Origin: Roseiarcus sp963809245
GTDB lineage: Bacteria; Pseudomonadota; Alphaproteobacteria; Rhizobiales; Beijerinckiaceae
Length of the DNA: 64,000 nucleotides
Reading direction: 5' to 3'
Assembly (NCBI GenBank): GCA_963809245.1
Contig: CAWEIU010000003.1
Span: forward strand, 620,001-684,000
Translations under genes and position numbers: made by a program
The notes under the pieces: generated by a model
What the model was told of the DNA's origin: nothing
Databases searched by the model: none
What the model saw: the letters and a program-made list of their open reading frames with translations, nothing else
Shown here: piece after piece, positions 9,850-18,327 of the stretch
How the letters are laid out: the number at the start of each line of letters is the position of its first letter
Position numbering within the stretch: position 1 is the first letter of the stretch

Positions 9850-10216
9850 GCTCCCTTCGCTTGCGCCTTTGTTCGCGCCGGGATCGCGCGCGGAAGTCGC
9901 GGTCGCCGGCGCGATTGCGCGCGAGGGGCTCGCGGCGCTGAATTTTTCGGGGAGAATCGACCGACTCGCGGTCGCCGAGGACGCGGTCAGGATCGCCGAC
10001 TTCAAGAGCGGAACGTCTTCGTCTTCGGCGAATCAGCGTGCCTATGTCGCGCAGCTCGCGCTCTATCGCGCAGCGCTCGCGCCGCTTTATCCTGACCGCC
10101 CGGTGCGCGCATATTTGGTCTGGCTCAGCGACGCGAAGGCGGTCGAGATCGACGCCGCCGAGCTTGACGCAGCGCTCGCCTGCGTCTCGGAGGATTCGCA
10201 GGCCCCGGCGCCGTGA
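9797..10216 (+). pseudogene. addA: AddA C-terminal nuclease segment, displaced by frameshift
   Basis: This segment lies in the frame one base ahead of the main addA frame. It encodes the end of the RecB-like nuclease domain: FSGRIDRLAV, then the catalytic RIADFKSG, then QRAYVAQLALYRAAL and a hydrophobic strand YLVWL. It has no start codon or ribosome binding site of its own that suggests independent translation. It directly continues the AddA alignment (EERAAIADRALTAIELPSLA) after the break. Stop at 10214-10216. I treat it as part of addA separated by a one-base indel, real or from sequencing. Confidence 0.85.
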
Positions 10217-10286
10217 TTCGGCGGGTCATAGCAGCAAAAAGCTAACGCCTTGATAAGGCCGCATTTTGTCGACAAGTTTTCGCGCC

Positions 10287-11546
10287 ATGAAAACGAGCGT
10301 TGTTGGGCCGCATCGCGGCCGACGTATCGCCCGGGGCGGTCGAACGAAGAATTGGGGCCGAACATTGGCGGCCCTGACAGTCGTTATCGCGCCGCTCACG
10401 GCCTTCGCCGAGACCACGCCCACACCTACGGGCATGGTGCGTTACGATCATCCAGTTTATCGCCACGGCCATCTTGTGCTGTGGCACGGCGCGTGGCGCG
10501 GAGGCGCGAAGAAAGGCGATTCGCAGGACACGGCGAACGCGCCCGCCGCCAAGCCCGACGCGGCGAAACCGCATGAATTCTCAGTGCTTGTCGACTCCGA
10601 CGACGCTGGCGCAGCGCGTCTGGCCGCGGACCTGATCGCGGCTCTCCAGACGACAGGCGCCAAGGGCCATGTCATTGCCGGCCGCACCTCCCCGGCTGCG
10701 CTCGCCAAGGCCGTGCAGACCGACGGCGCGGACCTCGCGATCGCGCCGATGGACGCCCTGATCGGCAATGACAAGGCGACCGCCGACTGGCGTGACAAGG
10801 GCCCGTACATCGCTGAGATTGGCTCCGAGACAGTCGAGGTCGTCGCCCCGCGCAACGCGACCGATCTGCGCGCGCTCGCCGGCCACGATGTCGGCTTCGG
10901 CGCCGCGGACAGCTCTGGAGCGGCGACCGCGGCGACGCTGTTCTCGCACCTCGGGGTCGACGTCAATCCGTCCTACGGAGCGCTCGACAGCGCCCTTTCC
11001 GACCTCGCCTCGGGCAAGCTCGCCGCGGTCGTCGCCGTCGGCGCCCAATCCTCCAAAGCGCTTGCCGATTTCGGCAAGGATGGGCGCTTCCATCTCATTT
11101 CGATTCCCTGGACGCCAGCGTTGCAGTCGCTCTATGCGCCCGCGCGCCTTACCGCCAAGGACCACCCCAACCTCATCGCCGCCGACGAAAAGATCGACAC
11201 GCTGGCGGCGCCGCGCGCGCTGATCGCCGTCGACGCGGCGCCCGGCTCGCCGCGCGCGGACCAGAACGCCGATCTGACGAAGTCCTTCTTCGACGGCTTC
11301 GACAAGTTGCTCGGCGCGGATAACGACGCCACGTGGCGGGACGTCAATCTCTCCGCCGGGGCGCCGTGGCCTCGGTTACGCGCCGCGCAGGCCTGGGTCG
11401 ACCAGAAGGCGAGCCCGCCGAATTCATCGCTGGACGCGTTCCGGACGGTCGCCAAGACCGTCGCGGTGACGAACGGAGGTCCGGGCGCGCAGGATTCCGA
11501 CCGGCTGTACGACAGTCTGATGCAATGGCGCAACGAGGGGCAATGA
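10287..11546 (+). CDS. Exported TAXI-family (TRAP-associated) solute-binding protein
   Basis: This is a periplasmic binding-protein-like protein of about 419 aa. A twin-basic then hydrophobic N-terminus (RTLAALTVVIAPLTAFA, cleavage before ETTP) is a signal peptide. The body has the TAXI-receptor pattern: ALAKAVQTDGADLAIAPMDA, ATDLRALAGHDVGFGAADSS and SALSDLASGKLAAVVAVG. A low-complexity Ala/Pro/Lys linker separates the signal from the domain. The start is ambiguous: ATG 10287 is preferred, while TTG 10266 adds seven residues; neither has a good ribosome binding site. No TRAP permease genes are adjacent. The next gene follows after 13 bases and is probably co-transcribed. The ligand is unknown. 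Confidence 0.75.
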   Translation: MKTSVVGPHRGRRIARGGRTKNWGRTLAALTVVIAPLTAFAETTPTPTGMVRYDHPVYRHGHLVLWHGAWRGGAKKGDSQDTANAPAAKPDAAKPHEFSVLVDSDDAGAARLAADLIAALQTTGAKGHVIAGRTSPAALAKAVQTDGADLAIAPMDALIGNDKATADWRDKGPYIAEIGSETVEVVAPRNATDLRALAGHDVGFGAADSSGAATAATLFSHLGVDVNPSYGALDSALSDLASGKLAAVVAVGAQSSKALADFGKDGRFHLISIPWTPALQSLYAPARLTAKDHPNLIAADEKIDTLAAPRALIAVDAAPGSPRADQNADLTKSFFDGFDKLLGADNDATWRDVNLSAGAPWPRLRAAQAWVDQKASPPNSSLDAFRTVAKTVAVTNGGPGAQDSDRLYDSLMQWRNEGQ

Positions 11547-11559
11547 GGGGAAGCGACGC

Positions 11560-12189
11560 ATGTCCATCCTGCTGAAGGCCGTCGCCGGCCTGTTCGCTGG
11601 CGCGATTGTCGGCGTCCTGACTTTTGCGTTCTTTCCGCGGCTCGAGCCGGCGGCCGTCGCCATGAAACCGGCGGTCGAACAGCCGAAATTCGTGTCCGCG
11701 GCGATGGCCGCGTCCACCCCGGCGAACGCCGCGCCCGGCCCTGCTGCGAATGCAGCGGCGAGCCCAGCCGCGAACGGCGCTCAGAGCGCCGACAAGGCGG
11801 CGATGGAAAAGCTGGCCATGGCCTTGCGCGGGGCCTCTCCGCAAGCAGACAGCTCGACCGAAACCCGCGCGCTCGTCGCGCCGGTGAGCGCTGGGGCCGC
11901 CGGCACGACCGACAAAGCATTGCGGCTGCGCGCCCAGGGCCTTGTTGAGCTGGCGACGGGCGATATTGCTGGCGCCCGCGCCTTCCTCGAACGCGCCGCC
12001 GAGATCGGCGACGCGCGCTCCCTGCTTGTGCTCGGCGACACCTATGATCCGGCGACGCTCAATCGCTTGGGCGCGCTCGGGCTCAAAGGCGACCCCGCCC
12101 GCGCGCGGGACTATTACGCGCGCGCGCTCTCCGCGGGCGTGGCCGGCGCGCGCGACCGCGTCGCGTTGCGGGATCCCCAGCAGTACTGA
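11560..12189 (+). CDS. Membrane-anchored Sel1/TPR-like protein, function unknown
   Basis: The protein is 209 aa. Residues 5-24 (LKAVAGLFAGAIVGVLTFAF) form one transmembrane anchor. An Ala/Pro-rich spacer (about residues 45-75) follows, then a helical C-terminal half (RLRAQGLVELATGDIAGARA, AAEIGDARSLLVLGDTYDPA, GDPARARDYYARALSAG) that resembles Sel1/TPR helical repeats. The topology predicts a periplasmic repeat domain tethered to the inner membrane. It lies 13 bases after the TAXI-type receptor, so the two may act together, perhaps as receptor and scaffold; that is inference. Confidence 0.7.
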   Translation: MSILLKAVAGLFAGAIVGVLTFAFFPRLEPAAVAMKPAVEQPKFVSAAMAASTPANAAPGPAANAAASPAANGAQSADKAAMEKLAMALRGASPQADSSTETRALVAPVSAGAAGTTDKALRLRAQGLVELATGDIAGARAFLERAAEIGDARSLLVLGDTYDPATLNRLGALGLKGDPARARDYYARALSAGVAGARDRVALRDPQQY

Positions 12190-12211
12190 CGGGATCGGAC
12201 AGGCGCGCGGC

Positions 12212-12354
12212 CTAGGGCGAATTGCAATCGGGTTGAACCGTCATTGCGAGGAGCGCAGCGACGAAGCAATCCATGCATCCACTTGGCGCTGCTGGTTTGC
12301 TTCGCTTCGCTCGCAATGACGGCGCTGGTTCGAACCAAGCGCCATTCGCTCTAG
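12212..12354. repeat. 143-bp nested inverted repeat bounded by CTAG
   Basis: The outer arms run from CTAGgGCGAAT...GGGTTgAACC at 12212-12238 to GGTTcGAACC...ATTCGCtCTAG at 12326-12354. The inner arms are CGTCATTGCGAG (12239-12250) and CTCGCAATGACG (12310-12321). It lies between two convergent genes and could fold into one long hairpin, serving as a bidirectional terminator. The inner GTCATTGCGAG...CTCGCAATGAC core is a type of dispersed palindrome known from many alphaproteobacterial genomes. The CTAG ends would fit a target duplication of a small non-autonomous element, but no transposase is present. Confidence 0.75.
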
Positions 12355-12373
12355 ACTCCTCAACTGCCGCGCG

Positions 12374-13381
12374 CTACCGCCCCACCCGCGAGAGGATGTC
12401 TCGCAAGGGATCGGTCGTCCAGGCGGCGTTGACGAAGTCGTCGTGACGCGCGTCGCTGGCGTCGATGAAGGCGACGACGCCGGGCCTTAGGCTGCCGGGC
12501 ACGCCCTCCTCGACCGGAACGCCGGCGCGCTGCAGGCGAGCGCGCAGCAACTCGTTTCCCTCATGCGACGAATTCGAATAGGCGCTGACGAAGAACGCGC
12601 TGGACCGCGCGCTCTCGACCCAATTGGCGAATTTCTCTTCCTCGCCGTAGAGCGCGTCGAGCAGAATCACGCCGCGAATTCGGCTCGCCGCGCCGCCGAC
12701 CGCGAGCGAATAGGCCGCCGGCACGTAGCCGCCGCTGTAGGCGACGATGATGACCGGCATGCGCCGGAACGCTGCGCGGGAAGAGCCGGGGTAGAGATCC
12801 GCGAGCTTGCTTTCCGCCTCGTCGAGGAACTGCGCGAAGGCGCCGGGCCGCCAGAAGTTGCCGGCGCTCGAATCGGCCGCGTCGACCGCGAGCTGCGGCG
12901 CGACAAGCACGGCGTTGAGTTCGGATTGCGCAAGTTGGCGCGCGGTCTGCTGGCGCTCCAACACGTCGCGCGACAGGGTCGCCTGGTTGCCGTGGAAGAA
13001 AACGATGAGCGCGCCGGGCCGGCTGGGATCGAAGGCGTCGCCGGTCGCGAAGAGCACGTGGCGATCGTTGTAGGTCGTGTCTTCGAACAGCAGCCCGCCG
13101 CGCGGCGAGGAATGCGCCAGGCGGCCGTCGCTGCTGGCGTCGAGAAAAGGGCGAGGTTTGTCGTGGCGCTCGTCGGGGGGAATGTCGCCGCGATAGGGAA
13201 AGGCCGAATTGTTGAACTCTTCGAAGGCGACATTCGCGCCGTCGGTTTGCATGAACTTCGAGGAGGGTTGCGTTATCGAAACGCTCGTCTTCGGCGACGG
13301 CGGGCTGGCGCAGGCGCCGAGCGCCAACGCCATTCCGACCGCTGCAGGCGCCATCCGTGGACGTCCCGGTCGAACGTTCAT
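12374..13381 (-). CDS. Lipoprotein with alpha/beta-hydrolase fold
   Basis: The protein is 335 aa. The N-terminus has a lipoprotein signal with lipobox L-G-A-C (Cys24), so the mature protein is lipid-anchored. Two hydrolase landmarks are visible: the oxyanion-type VFFHGNQA (about residues 127-134) and a nucleophile elbow VAYSGGY (about 212-218, Ser as nucleophile). A late Asp/His pair (DASDARHDDF) could complete the triad. The substrate is not indicated. It is convergent with the Sel1-like gene across the CTAG-bounded hairpin element. Confidence 0.75.
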   Translation of the reverse strand: MNVRPGRPRMAPAAVGMALALGACASPPSPKTSVSITQPSSKFMQTDGANVAFEEFNNSAFPYRGDIPPDERHDKPRPFLDASSDGRLAHSSPRGGLLFEDTTYNDRHVLFATGDAFDPSRPGALIVFFHGNQATLSRDVLERQQTARQLAQSELNAVLVAPQLAVDAADSSAGNFWRPGAFAQFLDEAESKLADLYPGSSRAAFRRMPVIIVAYSGGYVPAAYSLAVGGAASRIRGVILLDALYGEEEKFANWVESARSSAFFVSAYSNSSHEGNELLRARLQRAGVPVEEGVPGSLRPGVVAFIDASDARHDDFVNAAWTTDPLRDILSRVGR

Positions 13382-13413
13382 CGTCGAACCCCCCAGCTAG
13401 ACGCGATCGCCCG

Positions 13414-16083
13414 TTATGCCGGGCGCGTCGGCGCGTCCTTCAAGATTACGCCAAAGAACGACGGCAGCGCCAGAAGATAGGCGCAGCCCGCGATCTCGAT
13501 CACCGCGCCGAGTCCAAAGTTGGTGGCGATGACCGGCGCCGCGGCCGCTCCGATGACGGAGAAGCAGCCGTTGACGCCCCAAGCCCAGATGAAGAGGTGC
13601 TCCTTGCCGAGCCGCCCGAGCGTCGTCATCGCGGTCGGCATGGGGAAGCCCATCAGGAAAGCGGGCGGCGCAATGAAGAGGAAGCACAGCACGAGGCGCG
13701 CGGCATAAGGCAGCGCGCCGATCGCGTCGAGCGCAACATTGAGGAATAGCGCGTAGCCGATCAGCAGCGCGCCGATCGCCAGAAAGATGACCGGCATGAT
13801 CGTGCGCATGTTCGGCAGGATGCGCTCCGACAGGAGCGCGCCCAGCCCTGAGAAGACCAGCATGCCGGTGATGAGAATGGACGCCGAGACGGTGGGGTTG
13901 CCGAGCGCCATCACGAAATGGGCGATCAACCCAACCTCGACCATGATGTAGCCGGCGCCGAGACAGGCGAAATAAACGACGCTGAGGAATTTGCCGCGCG
14001 ACTTGGAGAAGATCGAGCGCCAACCCCAAATCAGGGGGATGGCGAGCAGCACGGCGGCCGTCAGGCAGGCGACGCCGAGCGTCGCCCAAATCAGGAGATA
14101 GCCCCACTCGTCCTGCAACAGTTCGAGGCGATCGAGGACGCGGGGAAGATCCATCGTCTTCACGTAAGCGGCGAAATAGGGCGAGTCGTTCGTCAGCTTG
14201 CGCGTGTTGAAGACGTACCGATCGGCGACGGTCTGCCACCCCCCGTCGATCAGTGTGTGCCAGGCGAGGCGTCCGAGCACCGTCGACGGCAGCACGCCAT
14301 CGTCAGGCTTGGCGCCCGGCGGCGCAGCGTCGGGGCCGGCCGGATCGCTCGGCGCCGTCGGGTCGGCGGCTTCCGCCGGCGCGGGAGGCCCACCGGCGGC
14401 GCCGGAGAAGATCTGCGCGACATAGCCGTCGAGCGTGCGATCGGTCTGCGAGCTGTCGTAAAAGAGGCCCGGCGCATAGATCTCGTCGAACGACATGTCG
14501 TGCGTATGTTTGCGCAGCTTGGCGATCTCGTCCGCGGTGAAGCCGCCGCGTTTGTAGAGCACCGTCGCGGTCGAGAGGTAGGACGAGACGACGTAGAACG
14601 AATCCGCCATATGCGCGCCGTCGACGTCGCGCGCGGCGGCGGCCATGGTCGTATAGAGCTTGAGGATCGACTTCGGCGGCTCTTCCTTGTTCCAGACCGT
14701 CACCGACAACACGCCGCCGTCGCTCAGCGCGCGCATGTAGGTTTCCATCGCCTCCTGCGTGTAGACGAACTTCTCGACAATCGGGAAGCCGCCCGGATTA
14801 GAGAGGCCGACCGAATCGGCGAGGCTCAGGTCGATGACGTCGAAGCGCTCCTTCGTCTGCGCGAGGAAGTGGCGGCCCTCGTAGTCGATCACGCGGACCT
14901 TGCCGAGAATGTCGCCGGTGAAGTCCCTGATGACCGGATCGTGGAAAGCGGCGAGGACGGCTGGATTGCCTTCCGCGATCGTGACGTCCTTGGCCCCCGA
15001 CCGCAGCGCCAGCGCGGTCGAAATGCCGCCGCCGAATTGCGTGATGAAGGTCTTGGGCGCCGACTTGATCACGTAGGGATAGAACATCGGCAGATAGCGG
15101 AAATACGCCGTGTCCTTTGCCGGCAGGTCGCGGATGATGCCGATCGGCCCGTCACTGTCGATGTAGAGCGCGAGGTAAGCGTTCGCCGGCATTTCCGGCA
15201 GGTTGAAGCCGGCGTTGTCGGACAGGCCCGGCGCGAAGTGCAGATAGGAGCTCGAATAGGCCTCGATATAGCCGAACGGCGAAATGCTCTCGTAGACCCT
15301 CTTCGAATCGGGGAATTTACGGGCGTAGGCGACGCCCTTGTAGTCGTTGACCGCAAGGCGGCTGAGGCCGAGCGCCGGCGCGGCGACGAAATGGCCGCCG
15401 AAGGCGATTAGCGCGAGCGCCACATAGGCGCCGACCGCGCGCCTGCCTCCGGGACCGAACGACCACGCGAGGCAGGCTGCCGCCCACAAGGCGAGCGGCG
15501 CGGCGATCAGATTGGCGGGCGTGAACACATACATCGCGCCAAGCACGACGAGGCCGCACAAGCCCGAGCCGGCGAGATCAGCGAAATAAACGCGCCCGAA
15601 CGTGCGATTGCTCTTGAGGAAGATGCAGCCGAGAAAGACGGCCCCGGCGAGAAACGGCGTCAGCGAGGCGAGGAAGATCTCGAGCAGCTTCCACTTCTGC
15701 GCCGGATCGGAGATCAGGAAGATCGCGTTGAAGCCGAGCTGCTGGATATAGAGGTTGGCCGCCACGGCGAGCGGGCCGAAGAGGCCGAGCGCGACGCTCG
15801 CGGCCAGCCGCCAATTGCGCTCGAACCAGCGCTTGGCGACGCACATCACCGCGCTGGTGAGGCCGAAGCCAAGCATAGCCAAGCTCACCACCAGCGAGCC
15901 GAAATGCGCCCAGCTGCCGACGGAGAACACGCGCATCACGTCGATCTGCAGCGCGATCACCGCGCCCGCCGCGAGACCGACGGCTAGATAGAGCGCGACG
16001 CGCCCGCGCGCGTCGAGCGAGATGTCATCGCCGGCGCCGATCGCCGGCGAGAAGCCTTCGCCTGCCGTGGAAAGATCGTTCAT
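13414..16083 (-). CDS. Multi-pass membrane protein with spermidine-synthase-like methyltransferase-fold core
   Basis: The protein is 889 aa in three parts. Residues about 28-245 contain six to seven transmembrane helices. Residues about 250-610 are soluble, with a Rossmann SAM/polyamine-synthase-like core: FITQFGGGISTALALRSGAK (about 345), the acidic strand-end VTIAEGNP, and FDVIDLSLADS. An Ala/Pro/Asp-rich stretch (about 580-620) follows, then about six more helices to the end. Related proteins are annotated as fused MFS/spermidine synthase. Catalytic Asp residues for polyamine synthesis are not obvious, so the reaction is unassigned. The downstream exported methyltransferase-like gene on the same strand ends upstream of this start, leaving about 80 bases. 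Confidence 0.75.
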   Translation of the reverse strand: MNDLSTAGEGFSPAIGAGDDISLDARGRVALYLAVGLAAGAVIALQIDVMRVFSVGSWAHFGSLVVSLAMLGFGLTSAVMCVAKRWFERNWRLAASVALGLFGPLAVAANLYIQQLGFNAIFLISDPAQKWKLLEIFLASLTPFLAGAVFLGCIFLKSNRTFGRVYFADLAGSGLCGLVVLGAMYVFTPANLIAAPLALWAAACLAWSFGPGGRRAVGAYVALALIAFGGHFVAAPALGLSRLAVNDYKGVAYARKFPDSKRVYESISPFGYIEAYSSSYLHFAPGLSDNAGFNLPEMPANAYLALYIDSDGPIGIIRDLPAKDTAYFRYLPMFYPYVIKSAPKTFITQFGGGISTALALRSGAKDVTIAEGNPAVLAAFHDPVIRDFTGDILGKVRVIDYEGRHFLAQTKERFDVIDLSLADSVGLSNPGGFPIVEKFVYTQEAMETYMRALSDGGVLSVTVWNKEEPPKSILKLYTTMAAAARDVDGAHMADSFYVVSSYLSTATVLYKRGGFTADEIAKLRKHTHDMSFDEIYAPGLFYDSSQTDRTLDGYVAQIFSGAAGGPPAPAEAADPTAPSDPAGPDAAPPGAKPDDGVLPSTVLGRLAWHTLIDGGWQTVADRYVFNTRKLTNDSPYFAAYVKTMDLPRVLDRLELLQDEWGYLLIWATLGVACLTAAVLLAIPLIWGWRSIFSKSRGKFLSVVYFACLGAGYIMVEVGLIAHFVMALGNPTVSASILITGMLVFSGLGALLSERILPNMRTIMPVIFLAIGALLIGYALFLNVALDAIGALPYAARLVLCFLFIAPPAFLMGFPMPTAMTTLGRLGKEHLFIWAWGVNGCFSVIGAAAAPVIATNFGLGAVIEIAGCAYLLALPSFFGVILKDAPTRPA

Positions 16084-16162
16084 GCTCGAAGGCTCCGCAC
16101 ACGCAAGACGACTGCCGCGCCCTCACACGCACCAGCTTGCCGGGCGTGGAGAAGCGAGACCG

Positions 16163-17134
16163 TCAATTGTTGTGCGTACCCTTGATGGCCTCGCCCTCGA
16201 GCTTGGTGAAGGGCACGAAGGGCACGATGCGGCCGCCGTAGATGTCCGAGCGCGCGACAGTGATCGAGCCGTCGTCGGCCTTGGTCTTGACCACCTTGAG
16301 GACGCGCTGCGCGCCGGGCGGACCGACCGGGATCACCATGATGCCGCCGGTCTTGAGCTGCTGCAGCAACGGCGGCGGAACGTGGTCGATGCCGCAGGTG
16401 ACGATGATCTTGTCGAACATGATCGGGCCGCCGTCAGCCGGCGTCGCGGCGGCGGCGGGCGTCGCGCTCGCCGCAGGAGTCGCGCTTGCCGCAGGCGTCG
16501 CGGCGGCCGCAGGCGTCGACGGCGCCTCGACCCAGCCGTAGTAGCCATCGGCGTTGCGGGTCTGGATCGCCTTGAACTCGGTGTAGCCGTCCTTGATCAG
16601 GCTGTCGTAGATGCCGCGGGTGCGTTCGGCGAGCGGCTTGATGATCTCGATCGTGTAGACTTGGTCGGTGAGGTGCGACAGATAGGCCGACTGGTAGCCC
16701 GAGCCGGTGCCGATCTCGAGCACCTTCTCGCCCCGCTTGGGATCGATGGTCGAGGTCATGCGGCCGACGATATGCGGGCCGGAGATCGTCACGCCATAGC
16801 CGATGTCGAGGAAGGCGTGCTCATAGGCGCGGCCGAGATTCTGCGGCAGAACGAATTTCTCGCGCGGGGTGAGCAGGAAGGCGCGCTTGTGACGGTCGTC
16901 CCAGATGTCCTCGTTACGCACCAGGGCGACGAAGCGATCGAATCGCTCGCCGAGAAACTTCGGATCTTCGCCGCGCTGGGCGACGCCCCAGGCGATGAAC
17001 TTCTCCCGATTGTCCATCGGCGGATTCATGTCGAAGGTGAACGGCGTCGGCACATTGGCCAGCGCGAGGCGGGACGCAAAGACGCCGCTCGCAAGTGCAG
17101 CCGCTCCGGCCAGAAACTGTCGTCGTTGCACCAA
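16163..17134 (-). CDS. Exported protein-L-isoaspartate O-methyltransferase-like protein
   Basis: The protein is 323 aa. It begins with a Tat-type signal (RRQFLAGAAALASG, residues 4-17; cleavage near ALAN). The body matches the PCMT fold: the SAM motif VLEIGTGSGYQSAYLSH (about 134-150), preceded by GVTISGPHIVGRMT, and the post-motif FDKIIVTCGIDHVPPPLLQQ. PCMT methylates isoaspartyl residues in damaged proteins, normally in the cytoplasm, so the export signal is unusual. A hexapeptide repeat (ATPAAS-like, four copies) interrupts the domain at about residues 205-231. Function in the periplasm is inferred; methyl donor supply there would be a problem. Confidence 0.78.
   Translation of the reverse strand: MVQRRQFLAGAAALASGVFASRLALANVPTPFTFDMNPPMDNREKFIAWGVAQRGEDPKFLGERFDRFVALVRNEDIWDDRHKRAFLLTPREKFVLPQNLGRAYEHAFLDIGYGVTISGPHIVGRMTSTIDPKRGEKVLEIGTGSGYQSAYLSHLTDQVYTIEIIKPLAERTRGIYDSLIKDGYTEFKAIQTRNADGYYGWVEAPSTPAAAATPAASATPAASATPAAAATPADGGPIMFDKIIVTCGIDHVPPPLLQQLKTGGIMVIPVGPPGAQRVLKVVKTKADDGSITVARSDIYGGRIVPFVPFTKLEGEAIKGTHNN
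16441..16518. repeat. In-frame 18-bp minisatellite (4.3 copies)
   Basis: Units begin at 16441, 16459, 16477 and 16495, plus a partial unit at 16513. Each is 18 bp (for example GCGTCGCGCTCGCCGCAG) and encodes six residues, read on the minus strand as ATPAAS/ATPAAA. The array inserts a flexible Ala/Pro linker in the exported methyltransferase-like protein. Length variation between strains would stay in frame. Confidence 0.85.
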
Positions 17135-17224
17135 GGCCTCCTTGGATTGAATCTCGGAAATCCATTAGCGGCCTGATAACGCAATTCGCAGAAAAACGCG
17201 ACACAGGAATTTTCGGCTCGCCGC

Positions 17225-18001
17225 TCAGCGCCCGGCGATTGCGCAGTCGTGGTCCTGCAAGTCCTCGGCGTGGCCGCCGCCCGTCAGTCCGGCCTGGTCC
17301 GCCAGCAGCACGAAGCCCGGGCTGCCCGCGAAATCGGCGCCGACGGCGATCAACGTCTCGAGGCCCATGTGGTCCTTGGCGCCGGGCACCCCGTCAGCGA
17401 GCAGGCGGAACGGCGCGGCGTCGGAAAGATCGACCGAATCGAGGCGGCGCGCCCAATAGCGGCGCCCTTTCAAAGGCTCGCTCATCACCCGCCACTCAGC
17501 GTCAAGCGAGCCCTTATAGGCGGCGAGAGCCGCGGCGACGGTCTTGTCCATGCAATCGATGTGCAGGTGGAATTGGTCCTGGCTGCGCGAGAATTCCGAG
17601 TTGATCGAGACGCCGACCGCCTCGCGCGGCAAAGCGTGGCCAAGCTTGGCCTCCAACGCGTCGCGATTCGCCCAGGCGTAGGCGAAATAATTGGGCGCGT
17701 CGGGCGCGAGGATCTTCGCGTCCTCGATCCCTGTGACGCGGGCCGTCGGGATCGCGAGATATTGCGCCACGCCACGCAGGTCTTTCAGGAGCGCAACGCC
17801 CCGCTCCTCGCCGTGCGAAAGATCGATGCGCTCGCATGGCTTCGGCCCCTGCCCGGCCTCGGCGTGGGGCGCGCATTGATCGTGCACGATCTCCCACAAC
17901 GCCATGCGGTCGGCGTGAGCCGACGCCGCCGCGAACAGGACGACGGCGGCGGCGAGGGGGCCAACCAGCCCCCTGAGGATTTTAGAGTTGACGGCTATCA
18001 T
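17225..18001 (-). CDS. cdh: CDP-diacylglycerol pyrophosphatase
   Basis: Cdh hydrolyses CDP-diacylglycerol to phosphatidate and CMP at the membrane/periplasm. The protein is 258 aa with an N-terminal signal/anchor (LAAAVVLFAAASAHA, about residues 16-30). Family landmarks: LWEIVHDQC near the mature N-terminus, PNYFAYAWANRD, and the HIT-like catalytic stretch SRSQDQFHLHIDC (about residues 138-150). It lies downstream of bfd-bfr on the same strand, but 326 bases away, so it probably has its own promoter. Confidence 0.88.
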   Translation of the reverse strand: MIAVNSKILRGLVGPLAAAVVLFAAASAHADRMALWEIVHDQCAPHAEAGQGPKPCERIDLSHGEERGVALLKDLRGVAQYLAIPTARVTGIEDAKILAPDAPNYFAYAWANRDALEAKLGHALPREAVGVSINSEFSRSQDQFHLHIDCMDKTVAAALAAYKGSLDAEWRVMSEPLKGRRYWARRLDSVDLSDAAPFRLLADGVPGAKDHMGLETLIAVGADFAGSPGFVLLADQAGLTGGGHAEDLQDHDCAIAGR

Positions 18002-18327
18002 GGCGGCAGGCTCGGCAGCGAAGACTTTCAGGCGACTATGGCGTTCTGGGCATACGGAAATATGTCAGTCCGGGGATGACGAGGTCGCGGCTCCGGCTTC
18101 GCTCGCAGACCGCCGCTCGGAGAACACGACGGCGAGGCGGCGCCCCCCGAGGGATAACGTCGCACACACAATCGCCGAAGGACGCTTCGAGCGCCACTCA
18201 AGCGGGCGCTATGGGAGGATTTGCGCGAGCAAGCCGCGGGCTGATCGGCGGCTTGGCCAAGGCGCGTCGCCAGGGACGCGGGAATGCGCCGCATCGCCCG
18301 GCGAACGGCGAGCAAAGGCCGGATCGA
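18002..18327. other. Gene-free stretch between cdh and bfr
   Basis: These 326 bases contain the 5' flank of cdh and the 3' flank of bfr. I see no convincing gene. Open frames here on both strands are short, lack ribosome binding sites and resemble no family. No clean terminator hairpin with a T-run is visible after bfr. Confidence 0.5.

Noticed and set aside
9671..9850. Programmed frameshift in addA
   Set aside because: No slippery heptamer or downstream stem is evident at the junction, and two other genes show similar one-base breaks; a plain indel is simpler.
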